A stretch of DNA of 25,034 bases from CAZDYI01 sp964509765 (GTDB taxonomy: Bacteria > Pseudomonadota > Gammaproteobacteria > Tethybacterales > Tethybacteraceae), in the NCBI GenBank assembly GCA_964509765.1, contig CAZDYI010000068.1, forward strand, positions 1 to 25,034. The letters are read 5' to 3'. This document shows, piece after piece, positions 8,210 to 15,351 of the stretch. How positions within the stretch are numbered: the stretch's first letter is position 1; the number at the start of each line of letters is the position of its first letter. The notes beneath the pieces are model-generated. The model was not told the DNA's origin, searched no databases, and saw nothing but the letters and a program-made list of their open reading frames with translations. The translations under genes and the position numbers were made by a program.

Positions 8210-9703
8210 ATGAAAGGCCTGCTAGCTTTCCTGTCCCGGCTGTGGCTCCGGGCCGTCCAGGCCCTCGAGCCCCTGTCGACGAGGTTTCCCGCGCTGCGCG
8301 GGTTCCTGGTCCGCCTCGTCGGGCAGGCCGTGGGGCTCGTCCGCTTCCTCGGCGCGGTGGTCGTCACGCTCGCCTCCTTCCTGCGGGGTCCGCTCCGCTT
8401 TTCCGTTGCGGTCCTGCTCAAGAACAAGTTCGCGAGCGCGGTTGTCCTGGTCGGGCTTGCTCTGATAACGGTCCTGTTCGCCGGCCTCGGCGAGGACGAG
8501 GCCCCCGCTGTGCAGGCCGACCCCCTGCCCGAGGACCGCCCCGACTTCGTCATCGGCGCGGTGATCTCGCTGTCTGGCGATCTGGAGATGGAAGGAAACT
8601 GGATGCGCCGCGGCTACGAGACCGCGATCGCGGCCTACAACGGCTCCGGCGGGATCCGCGTCGGCGGGGTCCCGCACAACCTCTCGCTGCTGGTCTACGA
8701 CGACGAGTCCTCGTTGGTGCGCGCGGCCGAGGTCACCGAGCTGATGCTCCTCGAGGGCCCCTTGCAGGTCCTGCTCGGCCCGTACTCGTCCGCCCTGTCG
8801 CAGCCTGTGGTCGAGAAGGCGCGGCAGAACGGCATACCGATCTTGCTTCCGGTCGCGTCCGCCGCCGGCCTGTCCGGCGGCGGCGGCGCTCACCTGCTCC
8901 AGACCCCGCCGGAGCGGCACCTGGTCGAGGCCGCCAAGATCTTCCTCGAGCAGGTCCGCACGAGGAGCGCCTCGCTGGTCGCCCCCGAGGAGCGCTTCGC
9001 CAACGGCCCCGAGCCGACCGTGGTCCTGTCGGCGGCAGGCGACGCGCACTCCCGCGAGGTGATCGGCGGCGTGCGCCGGGCCCTGGCCGGCGTTCCTTCC
9101 GAGGTGATCGAGCTGGACCTCAGCCTTCCCGAAGAGGAGTTTGCCGCCGCGGCCGAGATGCTCGGGAGCGTCGACGCGATGTTCGTTTCCTCGTACGCAG
9201 ACGGCGCGACCCGCCTGATGGAGAAGATCGCCAACGAGGGCATCAACATCCCCTTCGTCGCGCTCACCCACTGCGAGGTCGCGAGCATCGCCCGTCGCGA
9301 GCCGATCGCCGCCGAGGGCGCGCTGTGCTCCCTGCACTGGCAGTCCGGCGTGAAGAACCCCGGCCTCGCCCCGCTCGCGTCGAACGCCTTCGAGAACGCC
9401 TACTACGAGGCCTACGGCTCGAGGCCTTCGCACCACGCCGCCGCGGCGGGCGCGGCGATACAGGTGATCGCCGAGGCGCTGCGCAGGTCGGAGCTGTCCG
9501 GGACGCCGCTGGCCGACGAGATCCGCGGGACCGACCTCGAGACCTTCTACGGGCCCGTGCGCTTCGGAACGGGCGGCATCAACGAGGCCAAGCCGATGGT
9601 GCTCTCCCAGGTGATCCAGTCCCGCTTCGTTCCGGTCGCCCCGCAGCACCTGGCCGCGCGCAGCCCGAACCCGGTCCGGCCGACGCTTGCCTCCTCGCAG
9701 TAG
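8210..9703 (+). CDS. Membrane-tethered LivK-like ligand-binding protein, orphan
   Basis: 497 residues with no standard signal peptide. Residues 1-70 are amphipathic or hydrophobic, with a segment near 40-58 (AVGLVRFLGAVVVTLASFL). A clear membrane helix follows near 75-93 (ASAVVLVGLALITVLFAGL). The remaining 390 or so residues resemble the type I periplasmic-binding fold of branched-chain amino-acid binding proteins and receptors (Peripla_BP_6): FVIGAVISLSGDLEMEGN, then LLGPYSSALSQPVVEKARQNGIPILLPVASA, and a C-terminal FYGPVRFGTGG. The domain would sit in the periplasm, anchored to the inner membrane. No permease, kinase or cyclase domain is attached. It could serve the Liv transporter encoded at 13292-18081 or act as a sensor partner. 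It is convergent with uxuA, leaving only 25 bases between the stops. The fold is likely; the role is unknown. Confidence 0.85.
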   Translation: MKGLLAFLSRLWLRAVQALEPLSTRFPALRGFLVRLVGQAVGLVRFLGAVVVTLASFLRGPLRFSVAVLLKNKFASAVVLVGLALITVLFAGLGEDEAPAVQADPLPEDRPDFVIGAVISLSGDLEMEGNWMRRGYETAIAAYNGSGGIRVGGVPHNLSLLVYDDESSLVRAAEVTELMLLEGPLQVLLGPYSSALSQPVVEKARQNGIPILLPVASAAGLSGGGGAHLLQTPPERHLVEAAKIFLEQVRTRSASLVAPEERFANGPEPTVVLSAAGDAHSREVIGGVRRALAGVPSEVIELDLSLPEEEFAAAAEMLGSVDAMFVSSYADGATRLMEKIANEGINIPFVALTHCEVASIARREPIAAEGALCSLHWQSGVKNPGLAPLASNAFENAYYEAYGSRPSHHAAAAGAAIQVIAEALRRSELSGTPLADEIRGTDLETFYGPVRFGTGGINEAKPMVLSQVIQSRFVPVAPQHLAARSPNPVRPTLASSQ

Positions 9704-9728
9704 CGCCTCGCCGAATCCAGGGCGGACC

Positions 9729-10910
9729 TCATCCGTGCCCGATCGCGCTCATGACGCCGCGCAGCTCTGCCAGCCCTCGCAGCCGGCCGACGGCGGGATA
9801 GCCGGGGCGCGACTCGCTGCCGAGGTCGCTTGCGAGGTCCTGGCCGTGGTCCGGGCGCATCGGGATATGCCAGTCCTCCCTGCCATCGCCGCGCCTGCGC
9901 TCCTGCTCGGTTAACAGCGCCCTGACGACCGCAACCATGTCGGCCATGCCGGACAGATGCCCGTCCTCGAAGAAGCCGCACGGGACCCCGTCGCCCTCGC
10001 GGGTGACGTTGCGCAGGTGCGCGAAGTGGATCAGGCTTCCGAGCCGCCCGACGAACCCGGGCAGGTCGTTGTCTGCCCGCGCGCCGAGCGAGCCCGAGCA
10101 GAACGTGATTCCGTTGGCGCGCACCGGGACGGCGGACGTGACCCTCTCGAAGTCCTTCTCGGTCGACATCACCCGCGGCAGGCCGAGCAGCGGGAACGGC
10201 GGGTCGTCGGGATGGCAGCAAAGCAGCATTCCGAGCCGCTCTGCCTCGGGAGCGACAACTTCCAGCCAGGACACCAGGTTCGACCGCAGGTCTTCTTCCC
10301 CCATCCCGCGGTACAGCTCAAGCTGCTTGCGCAGCCGGTCGACGGTCCACGATTCCGACGAGCCGGGCAGGCCAACGAGGATGTTGCCGGCCAGACGTTC
10401 AAGTTCCGAACCGTCACGCTCGCTCGCTCTGCGGTTGGCCTCCTCCGCCGTCTCCGAGGGGTAGTCGTCCGCGGCTCTCTCCCTATTCAGGACGTGGATG
10501 TCGAACAGGGCGAAGTCGGCAAGGTCAAATCGCATCGCGGTCCCGCCGTGGTCCAGCCGCCACTTGAGGTCGGTCCTCGTCCAGTCGAGCACCGGCATGA
10601 AGTTGTAGCAGACCACCTTTATGCCGCAGGCGGCCAGGTTCTCTAGGCTGTGCACGTAGCTAGCGGCGTGCTCCCGCCACGGCCCGCTTTGTAGCTTCGT
10701 CTCCTCGGAAACGGGAAGGCTCTCGACGACCTCCCACTCCATGCCGCCGTCGCGGACCTCCCTTTGCCTTCGCTCGATTTGCGGGACCTCCCAGACCTCG
10801 CCACTGGGAATTTCGTCCAGCGCCGTGACTATGCCCTCGGCACCGGCCTGCCGCGCGACGTCGAGCCCGACCAGGTCGTCAGGGCCGAACCACCGCCAGG
10901 TCTGGCGCAT
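9729..10910 (-). CDS. uxuA: Mannonate dehydratase
   Basis: Converts D-mannonate to 2-keto-3-deoxy-D-gluconate in hexuronate (glucuronate) breakdown; Mn/Fe-dependent TIM-barrel enzyme. From the ATG at 10910 it is 393 residues, the normal length, and begins with MRQTWRWFGPDDLVGL, the classic UxuA N-terminus. Further family blocks are GAEGIVTALDEIPSGEVW, VCYNFMPVLDWTRTDL, LLCCHPDDPPFPLLGLPR, NGITFCSGSLGAR, HFAHLRNV and the C-terminal MRPDHGQD ending in GRLRGLAELRGV. The reading frame extends 66 codons further upstream, but that part crosses the repeat array and has no UxuA similarity. An ATG at 10913 is equally possible. No other hexuronate gene is nearby, so it is a stand-alone gene, possibly supplied by the transporter at 836-5618. 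Confidence 0.95.
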   Translation of the reverse strand: MRQTWRWFGPDDLVGLDVARQAGAEGIVTALDEIPSGEVWEVPQIERRQREVRDGGMEWEVVESLPVSEETKLQSGPWREHAASYVHSLENLAACGIKVVCYNFMPVLDWTRTDLKWRLDHGGTAMRFDLADFALFDIHVLNRERAADDYPSETAEEANRRASERDGSELERLAGNILVGLPGSSESWTVDRLRKQLELYRGMGEEDLRSNLVSWLEVVAPEAERLGMLLCCHPDDPPFPLLGLPRVMSTEKDFERVTSAVPVRANGITFCSGSLGARADNDLPGFVGRLGSLIHFAHLRNVTREGDGVPCGFFEDGHLSGMADMVAVVRALLTEQERRRGDGREDWHIPMRPDHGQDLASDLGSESRPGYPAVGRLRGLAELRGVMSAIGHG

Positions 10911-10988
10911 CATGATGTCTCTGAGCGCGTCTTCAGTTTCCGTGGAATCATCTGGAACCGGCGCATGGCGAAACTTCTTGAAAGGGAA

Positions 10989-10994
10989 ATTGTA
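10989..10994 (-). promoter_or_regulatory. Probable uxuA -10 box
   Basis: TACAAT on the minus strand about 80 bases before the uxuA ATG. It supports the start at 10910 rather than the longer reading frame that would begin at 11108. The -35 region is weak. The operator-like repeats begin about 25 bases upstream, so they could also control uxuA. Confidence 0.4.
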
Positions 10995-11018
10995 TGCCCT
11001 CGAGGATAGATCCGGAAT

Positions 11019-11151
11019 AGTTGCGCAAAAAGAACATAGTTGCGCATAAACGCTTTGCGCAACAATAATGGTGCAAAACGGCTTTAGTTGCGCATAAACG
11101 CTTTGCACAACAAAAATGGTGCAAATAAGGTATTATTGCGCATAAATGCAG
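11019..11151. repeat. 48-bp tandem operator-like array with TTGCGCA boxes
   Basis: Two 48-bp units (11038-11085 and 11086-11133) match at 38 of their first 40 bases. A third partial unit at 11134-11151 keeps exact register. Each full unit holds TTGCGCA, a 9- or 8-base spacer, then TGCGCAA or TTGCACAA, which gives an imperfect inverted repeat, followed by a GGTGCAA half site. An extra palindrome TTGCGCAA sits at 11021-11028. The array fills the space between divergent uxuA and the Fic gene and ends at the Fic -10 box. Regularly phased boxes of this kind suggest cooperative binding by a regulator. The N-terminal winged helix of the Fic protein is one candidate. The regulator identity is inference. 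Confidence 0.8.
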
Positions 11152-11157
11152 TATAAT
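11152..11157 (+). promoter_or_regulatory. Consensus -10 box of the Fic gene
   Basis: A perfect TATAAT 33 bases before the ATG at 11190. No good -35 box lies 17 bases upstream; that region is the third repeat unit, so transcription may depend on, or be blocked by, a protein bound to the array. The position rules out the TTG start at 11157. Confidence 0.6.
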
Positions 11158-11189
11158 TGGTCATATCATCCATAAAATGGCAAATTGAC

Positions 11190-12590
11190 ATGGCGAGGAC
11201 CATTCCAGAGGAGGAACTGAGGGCCATCGTGGCGGTGGTGTCAGGCCATCCTGAGGGTGTCGCCATACAGGGCATCCAGAAGGAATTGGGAGCGGAGATG
11301 ACTCGCCGCACCATTCAGTTTCGCCTCAGGCGGCTGGTTGACATGGGCCGTCTGGCAATGGAGGGGGAAAGGCGCGGAGCCAGATACCTACTGCCTGCCG
11401 ATGCCAAGCGCCGGGCAGATGCCCGCATGGCGTCGGATGCTGACTTGGAAAAACAGGTCCCGCTCTCAACGCAGGCGATCGAAGTGCAGGGGATCATCCG
11501 CAGGCCAATCCTTGCGCGACAGCCCGTTGCGCACGAGCCAGAGTTCCTGTATTCTTACAGGCCCAACGTCTCCTTCTACCTGTCAGCAAAGGAACGTGCT
11601 CTCCTGCTCGAGGCCGGCTCTCAGACTTCAAGGGGGCAACCATCCGGATCGTTTGCTCGGCAGATAATGCACCGGTTGCTGATCGACCTGTCCTGGAACT
11701 CCAGCCGCCTGGAAGGGAACACCTACTCGCTTCTTGACACAAAGCGGCTGATAGTGTTCGGCAAGGAGGCCGACGGCAAGGACAGTCGCGAAGCTCAGAT
11801 GATCATGAACCACAAGGACGCAATTGAGTTTCTCGTGAGTTCCGCAGAACATATTGGATTCAACAGGCGCACGATCTTCGGCCTCCATGCCCTGCTGTCA
11901 AACAATCTGCTGGATGACGAGAGCGCTGAGGGCAGCATTCGCAGGATTGCTGTAGGAATTGAGACATCTGTGTACTATCCGCCCGAAGACACTGATCTGA
12001 TCGAGGATTGCTTAGATCAAATTCTCTTCGTTGCCGAGGAAATAGAGGACCCGTTCGAACAGGCGTTTTTCGTCTTGGTGCAGCTGCCATACCTGCAGCC
12101 GTTCGAGGACGTCAACAAGCGCGTATCCCGTCTCGCTGCGAACATTCCTTTGATCAAGGCAAACCTTACGCCGCTGTCGTTCACTGACGTGCCAAAAAAA
12201 ACCTACACAGAAGCCATTCTCGCCGTGTACGAACTGAACCGGGTCGAGCTGCTGAAGGATGTGTTCGTTTCGGCCTACATGCAATCTGCGGCGCGGTACA
12301 AGATGGTCCGGCACACCTTAGGCAATCCTGATCCGTTTCGACAGAGGCATCGCGAAGCTTTGCGTGAGATCATCCAGGCCGTCGTGCTCGAGCGGCTCGA
12401 CAGGAATGCCGCGTTTTCCCGAATCGCTGACTGGACCGGTAAGAACATTGAGCCAGTAGAACAGGACAAGTTCAGGGAAGAAGTTGAGAACGCGATTCAG
12501 ATTCTTGATGAGATCAACTGCGTGCGTTACAATATATCCTGGTCGCAGTTCGAGGCATGGCAGGACGTCTGGAAAAAGCCGGCAAGCTAG
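11190..12590 (+). CDS. Fic/Doc-family protein with N-terminal winged helix and atypical active-site motif
   Basis: 466 residues from the ATG at 11190. Residues 1-75 look like a winged-helix DNA-binding domain (GIQKELGAEMTRRTIQFRLR, then GARYLLP). Next comes a Fic core. The class II inhibitory helix motif S-x-x-x-E-G/N is present as SSRLEGN (Ser171, Glu175), N-terminal to the core. The active-site loop, normally HPFxxGNGRxxR, reads QPFEDVNKRVSR. Gln303 replaces the catalytic histidine, and NKR resembles Doc kinases rather than GNGR AMP-transferases. The C-terminus (about 390-466) has a further helical region. Canonical Fic enzymes transfer AMP, and Doc transfers phosphate; without the histidine this protein may be inactive as an enzyme or act mainly as a regulator. 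Its DNA is less GC-rich than the flanking genes, suggesting acquisition by transfer. Confidence 0.9.
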   Translation: MARTIPEEELRAIVAVVSGHPEGVAIQGIQKELGAEMTRRTIQFRLRRLVDMGRLAMEGERRGARYLLPADAKRRADARMASDADLEKQVPLSTQAIEVQGIIRRPILARQPVAHEPEFLYSYRPNVSFYLSAKERALLLEAGSQTSRGQPSGSFARQIMHRLLIDLSWNSSRLEGNTYSLLDTKRLIVFGKEADGKDSREAQMIMNHKDAIEFLVSSAEHIGFNRRTIFGLHALLSNNLLDDESAEGSIRRIAVGIETSVYYPPEDTDLIEDCLDQILFVAEEIEDPFEQAFFVLVQLPYLQPFEDVNKRVSRLAANIPLIKANLTPLSFTDVPKKTYTEAILAVYELNRVELLKDVFVSAYMQSAARYKMVRHTLGNPDPFRQRHREALREIIQAVVLERLDRNAAFSRIADWTGKNIEPVEQDKFREEVENAIQILDEINCVRYNISWSQFEAWQDVWKKPAS

Positions 12591-12775
12591 GGAACTGCAT
12601 GAACCAAACTCACGCAACACACCTGATCGCTGGCTTCTGAGCGGACAATCCCTTTCGTCACATCGCCGCAGGCAATGCAGGTTAGGTTCTCGCTTCTGTT
12701 CAGAATCAACTGCAGCAACTTCACCTGAACAACTCCACCTGTAATGCACTGCGCCGCGCATGGTTTGCTGTGCAT
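12587..12775 (-). CDS. Possible 62-residue cysteine-containing small protein
   Basis: A short reading frame in the gap after the Fic gene, convergent with it; the two stop codons overlap. It begins with ATG at 12775 and contains cysteine pairs (PCAAQC; TCIACG; VCC) that could hold a metal. The residue mix looks more protein-like than most antisense frames here. There is no clear ribosome site, and I do not recognise a family. It may be a chance frame, since the same frame also stays open upstream across the ParD-like gene. Confidence 0.2.
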   Translation of the reverse strand: MHSKPCAAQCITGGVVQVKLLQLILNRSENLTCIACGDVTKGIVRSEASDQVCCVSLVHAVP

Positions 12776-12804
12776 GACAACACCGAATGAGCATGTGCTA
12801 GACT
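12775..12804 (+). promoter_or_regulatory. Promoter of the ParD-like gene
   Basis: TGACAA (12775-12780) and, 18 bases on, TAGACT (12799-12804) preceded by TGC, an extended -10 arrangement. It lies about 20 bases before the antitoxin ATG at 12827, which has GGAG 7 bases upstream. It gives this small gene its own transcription unit. The remainder of the 12591-12826 gap shows nothing else recognisable apart from the doubtful minus-strand small ORF. Confidence 0.45.
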
Positions 12805-12826
12805 GAAATTTCTTTTCGGAGAAACC

Positions 12827-13105
12827 ATGGCCAAAGAGGAGCCAAAGCAACAAAAGTCCGTCAAGCGACTGAGCGCCACCTTGCCCCTGCCGCTTGCGGA
12901 ATTCGTGGGCCGGATCACCGGAGAAGGGAAGCTGCACAAGACTCCCGGTGAGTACATCAGGGACTTGGTGCGCCGCGACATGGAACGGCACATCGAGCGC
13001 AAGGAAATCGACGACTTGCTTGAAAGCACGTTCAGCCCTTGCAATACCAGCTCGCCTTGGACCAAGGCAGACTTGGACGAACTGCGCAAGAAGGCGCACA
13101 AATAG
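12827..13105 (+). CDS. ParD-like antitoxin, orphan
   Basis: 92 residues, rich in charge, resembling ParD/CopG ribbon-helix-helix antitoxins. A basic N-terminus with a predicted DNA-binding strand (VKRLSATLPLPLAEFV) leads to the characteristic helix GEYIRDLVRRDMERH, near residues 44-58. An acidic, less ordered C-terminus follows, which in ParD wraps the toxin. ParD neutralises the gyrase poison ParE and represses its own operon. Here the next ORF (13109-13264) is too short and not ParE-like, so the toxin partner is absent or replaced. It could be a remnant, or an anti-addiction gene. The family call rests on the YIRDLVRRD segment and the size. Confidence 0.75.
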   Translation: MAKEEPKQQKSVKRLSATLPLPLAEFVGRITGEGKLHKTPGEYIRDLVRRDMERHIERKEIDDLLESTFSPCNTSSPWTKADLDELRKKAHK

Positions 13106-13108
13106 CCT

Positions 13109-13264
13109 GTGGCATACAAGTCAATCAAGCGAGCGGACGGGGCCGTAAAGGGCTTCCCTGTTTCCGTGTTCTTCTCGATTGAGGAGCCTGACACAGTCAA
13201 TCCGGAGGCGGCGCACTTGCATCGGATGAACATCGGCAGGCGCATGGAGGATTACCTCGGCTGA
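13109..13264 (+). CDS. Small ORF of unknown function downstream of ParD-like gene
   Basis: 51 residues from a GTG three bases after the antitoxin stop, so probably translated together with it. It reads AYKSIKRADGAVKGFPVSVF near the start and ends HRMNIGRRMEDYLG. I recognise no family. It lacks ParE features, and no frame downstream continues a ParE-like protein before livM, whose stop is 28 bases on. It occupies the normal toxin position of a type II module. The coding evidence is the close spacing and the ordinary residue composition. It could equally be the degraded end of another gene. Confidence 0.5.
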   Translation: MAYKSIKRADGAVKGFPVSVFFSIEEPDTVNPEAAHLHRMNIGRRMEDYLG

Positions 13265-13291
13265 CAGGCTCGGTGTCCTGGCCGCAGGCCC

Positions 13292-14365
13292 CTACTGCGG
13301 TACCCTTCCCCGCATCGGCTGCCGGAGGAATCCCACGATTCCCCCGGGGAAGAAGTACACACACAGGACGAACAGCAGCCCGAGCCACAGCAGCCAGCGG
13401 TCCGGGTTGAACAGCCCCTCGGCCCACCAGCCGCCTGCGGCATCGCCGAGGATCAGCAGCAGGTCGCGCAGGTAGCCCTGGGCGATGATCACCAGAGCCG
13501 CGCCGAGGGCCGCGCCGTAGATCGACCCCATACCTCCGATCACCACCATCAGCAGGATGTCGATCACGATCGGCAGCGCCATGGTCGTCTCGGGGCCGGT
13601 GTAGCGCAGCCACAGCGCCTGGACCACCCCCGCCATGGCGGCAAGGGTCGCGGCCACGCACGAGGCGATGGTGCGGTAGACGACCGGCGAGTAGCCGATC
13701 GCCGCGGCGCGGAACTCGTTCTCCCTGATCGCCTTGAGCACCCTGCCGAACGGCGAGCTCACCAGCCGCAGCAGCAGCAGGAACATCGCAAGGCATGAGA
13801 CGAAGACCACGTAGTACAGAAGGAGCTTGCCGTTTATCACCGTTCCGAACACAGGCTCCTCGAGGAACCGAGTCGAGGGCCTGAAGACCTCCGGCACCGC
13901 GTAGCTCAGCCCGTCCTCGCCACCCGTTATCTTGTAGAGCTGCGTCACCGAGACCGCCACCGAGTGGCTCACCGCGAGCGTGATCATCGCGAAGAATATC
14001 GTCCGCAGCCGCAGCGACAGCACCCCGATCACCGCCGCGAGCGCGACCGTAGCGAGCAGCCCGCAGAGGACGCCGAGCAGGACCTGGCCCATTCCCGCGC
14101 CGAGGCGGTCTAGCGAAATCGCAACTGCGTATCCGCCGATGCCGAAGAACATCGCATGGGCGAACGAGATGATGCCTGTGTACCCGAGCAGCAGGTCGTA
14201 GCTCGCGGCGAGCACGACGTAGATGCAGACCTTCGCCGCAAGCGAAACGCTCCTGCTGCCCTCGAAGATGAACGGCGCGAGCGCGAGGACCACGAGCATC
14301 GCGACCATCAGGAACGTGAGCGCCCAGCTGCGGGGCGTCTCGTGGGAGACCAGTGCCCGGAGCAT
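13292..14365 (-). CDS. livM: Branched-chain amino-acid-type ABC transporter permease LivM
   Basis: Second permease of the Liv-type importer, 357 residues from the ATG at 14365 (GAGGG about 8 bases before it). Many hydrophobic helices carry the family signatures YDLLLGYTGIISFAHAMFFGIGGY, AIRENEFRAAAIGYSPVVYR and VIGGMGSIYGAALGAALV. It is the last gene of the liv operon and starts 11 bases after livH. A 702-codon frame spanning livM and livH exists only because the livM frame stays open back through livH in another reading; its first half is arginine-rich nonsense. The substrate could be a branched-chain amino acid, amide or urea-type compound. Confidence 0.94.
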   Translation of the reverse strand: MLRALVSHETPRSWALTFLMVAMLVVLALAPFIFEGSRSVSLAAKVCIYVVLAASYDLLLGYTGIISFAHAMFFGIGGYAVAISLDRLGAGMGQVLLGVLCGLLATVALAAVIGVLSLRLRTIFFAMITLAVSHSVAVSVTQLYKITGGEDGLSYAVPEVFRPSTRFLEEPVFGTVINGKLLLYYVVFVSCLAMFLLLLRLVSSPFGRVLKAIRENEFRAAAIGYSPVVYRTIASCVAATLAAMAGVVQALWLRYTGPETTMALPIVIDILLMVVIGGMGSIYGAALGAALVIIAQGYLRDLLLILGDAAGGWWAEGLFNPDRWLLWLGLLFVLCVYFFPGGIVGFLRQPMRGRVPQ

Positions 14366-14376
14366 GCCGCGCGCCC

Positions 14377-15351
14377 TCAGCGGTCTGCCACGGGGATGAG
14401 CCCCTGCGGGCGCCACAGCAGCACCGCCGCCATCAGGCCGATCAGCGAGAACGCGCTCGCCGGCGGCAGCAGGTAAGTCACGTAGTTCATGAACAGCCCG
14501 ACGAGCATCGCCGAGAAGAAGCAGCCCGAGATCGAGCCGAGGCCGCCCATCACGACGACGATGAAAACGAGCAGCATCGCCTCGGTCCCGATGGTCGCCG
14601 TGAAGATCTCGAGCTGCATCGCCCACAGCGCTCCGCCGATCCCCGCGAGCGCCGACCCGACAACGAACACCCCGACGAACAGGAACCGCACCGGGTAGCC
14701 GAGCGCCTCGACCATCGCGCTGTTCTCGACCGCGGCGCGGATCAGAAGCCCGAGCTTGGTCCTGTTGAACAGCAGCCCCAGCCCGATGAACAGGGCGGCA
14801 CCGATGAACACGACCAGTATCCGGAAGCGCTCGAGCACGATCGGGCCGAGCGCGACCGATCCCTGCAGCGCGTCGGGCTTGAGCAGCGTCACCTCCTCCG
14901 GACTGAAGAACACGATCAGCGCCTGCTCGATGATGATCAGGCCGCCCATCGTGATCAGAATCTGCCTCATGTGGTTGCCCGCCGCCGGCCGGACAAGAAA
15001 ACGCTCGAACACCGCGCCGCCCAGGCCGCCGCCGAGCGCGGCGGCGAGCGCGCAGCCGATGATGCCGAGCACGGCCAACAGCAGGCCCGAGCCCAGGCCG
15101 CCGGTCGTCGAGGCGACCACCGCTGCCGCGTACGCGCCCACGGCGATGAACGCTCCGTGGCCGAAGTTGAGCACGTCCATGAGCCCGAACACCAGGGTCA
15201 GGCCCGAGGCCATCGTGAACACCAGCATCGCCATCGCCAGGCCGGACAGGGTGAGGACGGCCCAGGTCTCGAAGCCGAGCAGCGGCAGGCCCGCAAGGGC
15301 CAGGACGGCGACGAGGACACAGGCCTCGCGGATGTGCCGCGCGTGGGTCAT
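14377..15351 (-). CDS. livH: Branched-chain amino-acid-type ABC transporter permease LivH
   Basis: First permease of the importer, 324 residues from the ATG at 15351. That ATG overlaps the livF stop as ATGA; the frame runs 22 codons further upstream but into livF. Family elements are GLTLVFGLMDVLNFGHGAFIAVGAY near residues 50-75, FNRTKLGLLIRAAVENSAMVEALGYP, and VVMGGLGSISGCFFSAMLVGL. It forms the membrane channel with LivM. Adjacent genes and overlap indicate one operon livKGFHM. Confidence 0.94.
   Translation of the reverse strand: MTHARHIREACVLVAVLALAGLPLLGFETWAVLTLSGLAMAMLVFTMASGLTLVFGLMDVLNFGHGAFIAVGAYAAAVVASTTGGLGSGLLLAVLGIIGCALAAALGGGLGGAVFERFLVRPAAGNHMRQILITMGGLIIIEQALIVFFSPEEVTLLKPDALQGSVALGPIVLERFRILVVFIGAALFIGLGLLFNRTKLGLLIRAAVENSAMVEALGYPVRFLFVGVFVVGSALAGIGGALWAMQLEIFTATIGTEAMLLVFIVVVMGGLGSISGCFFSAMLVGLFMNYVTYLLPPASAFSLIGLMAAVLLWRPQGLIPVADR

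Noticed and set aside
9729..11108. Long start of uxuA including the repeat array
   Set aside because: The 66 extra codons translate the 48-bp repeats (two copies of QSVYAQL) and precede the conserved UxuA N-terminus. A -10 box lies at 10989-10994, downstream of that start.
11019..11151. Possible CRISPR array
   Set aside because: Units are adjacent 48-bp tandem copies without unique spacers, only two and a half in number, with no cas genes.
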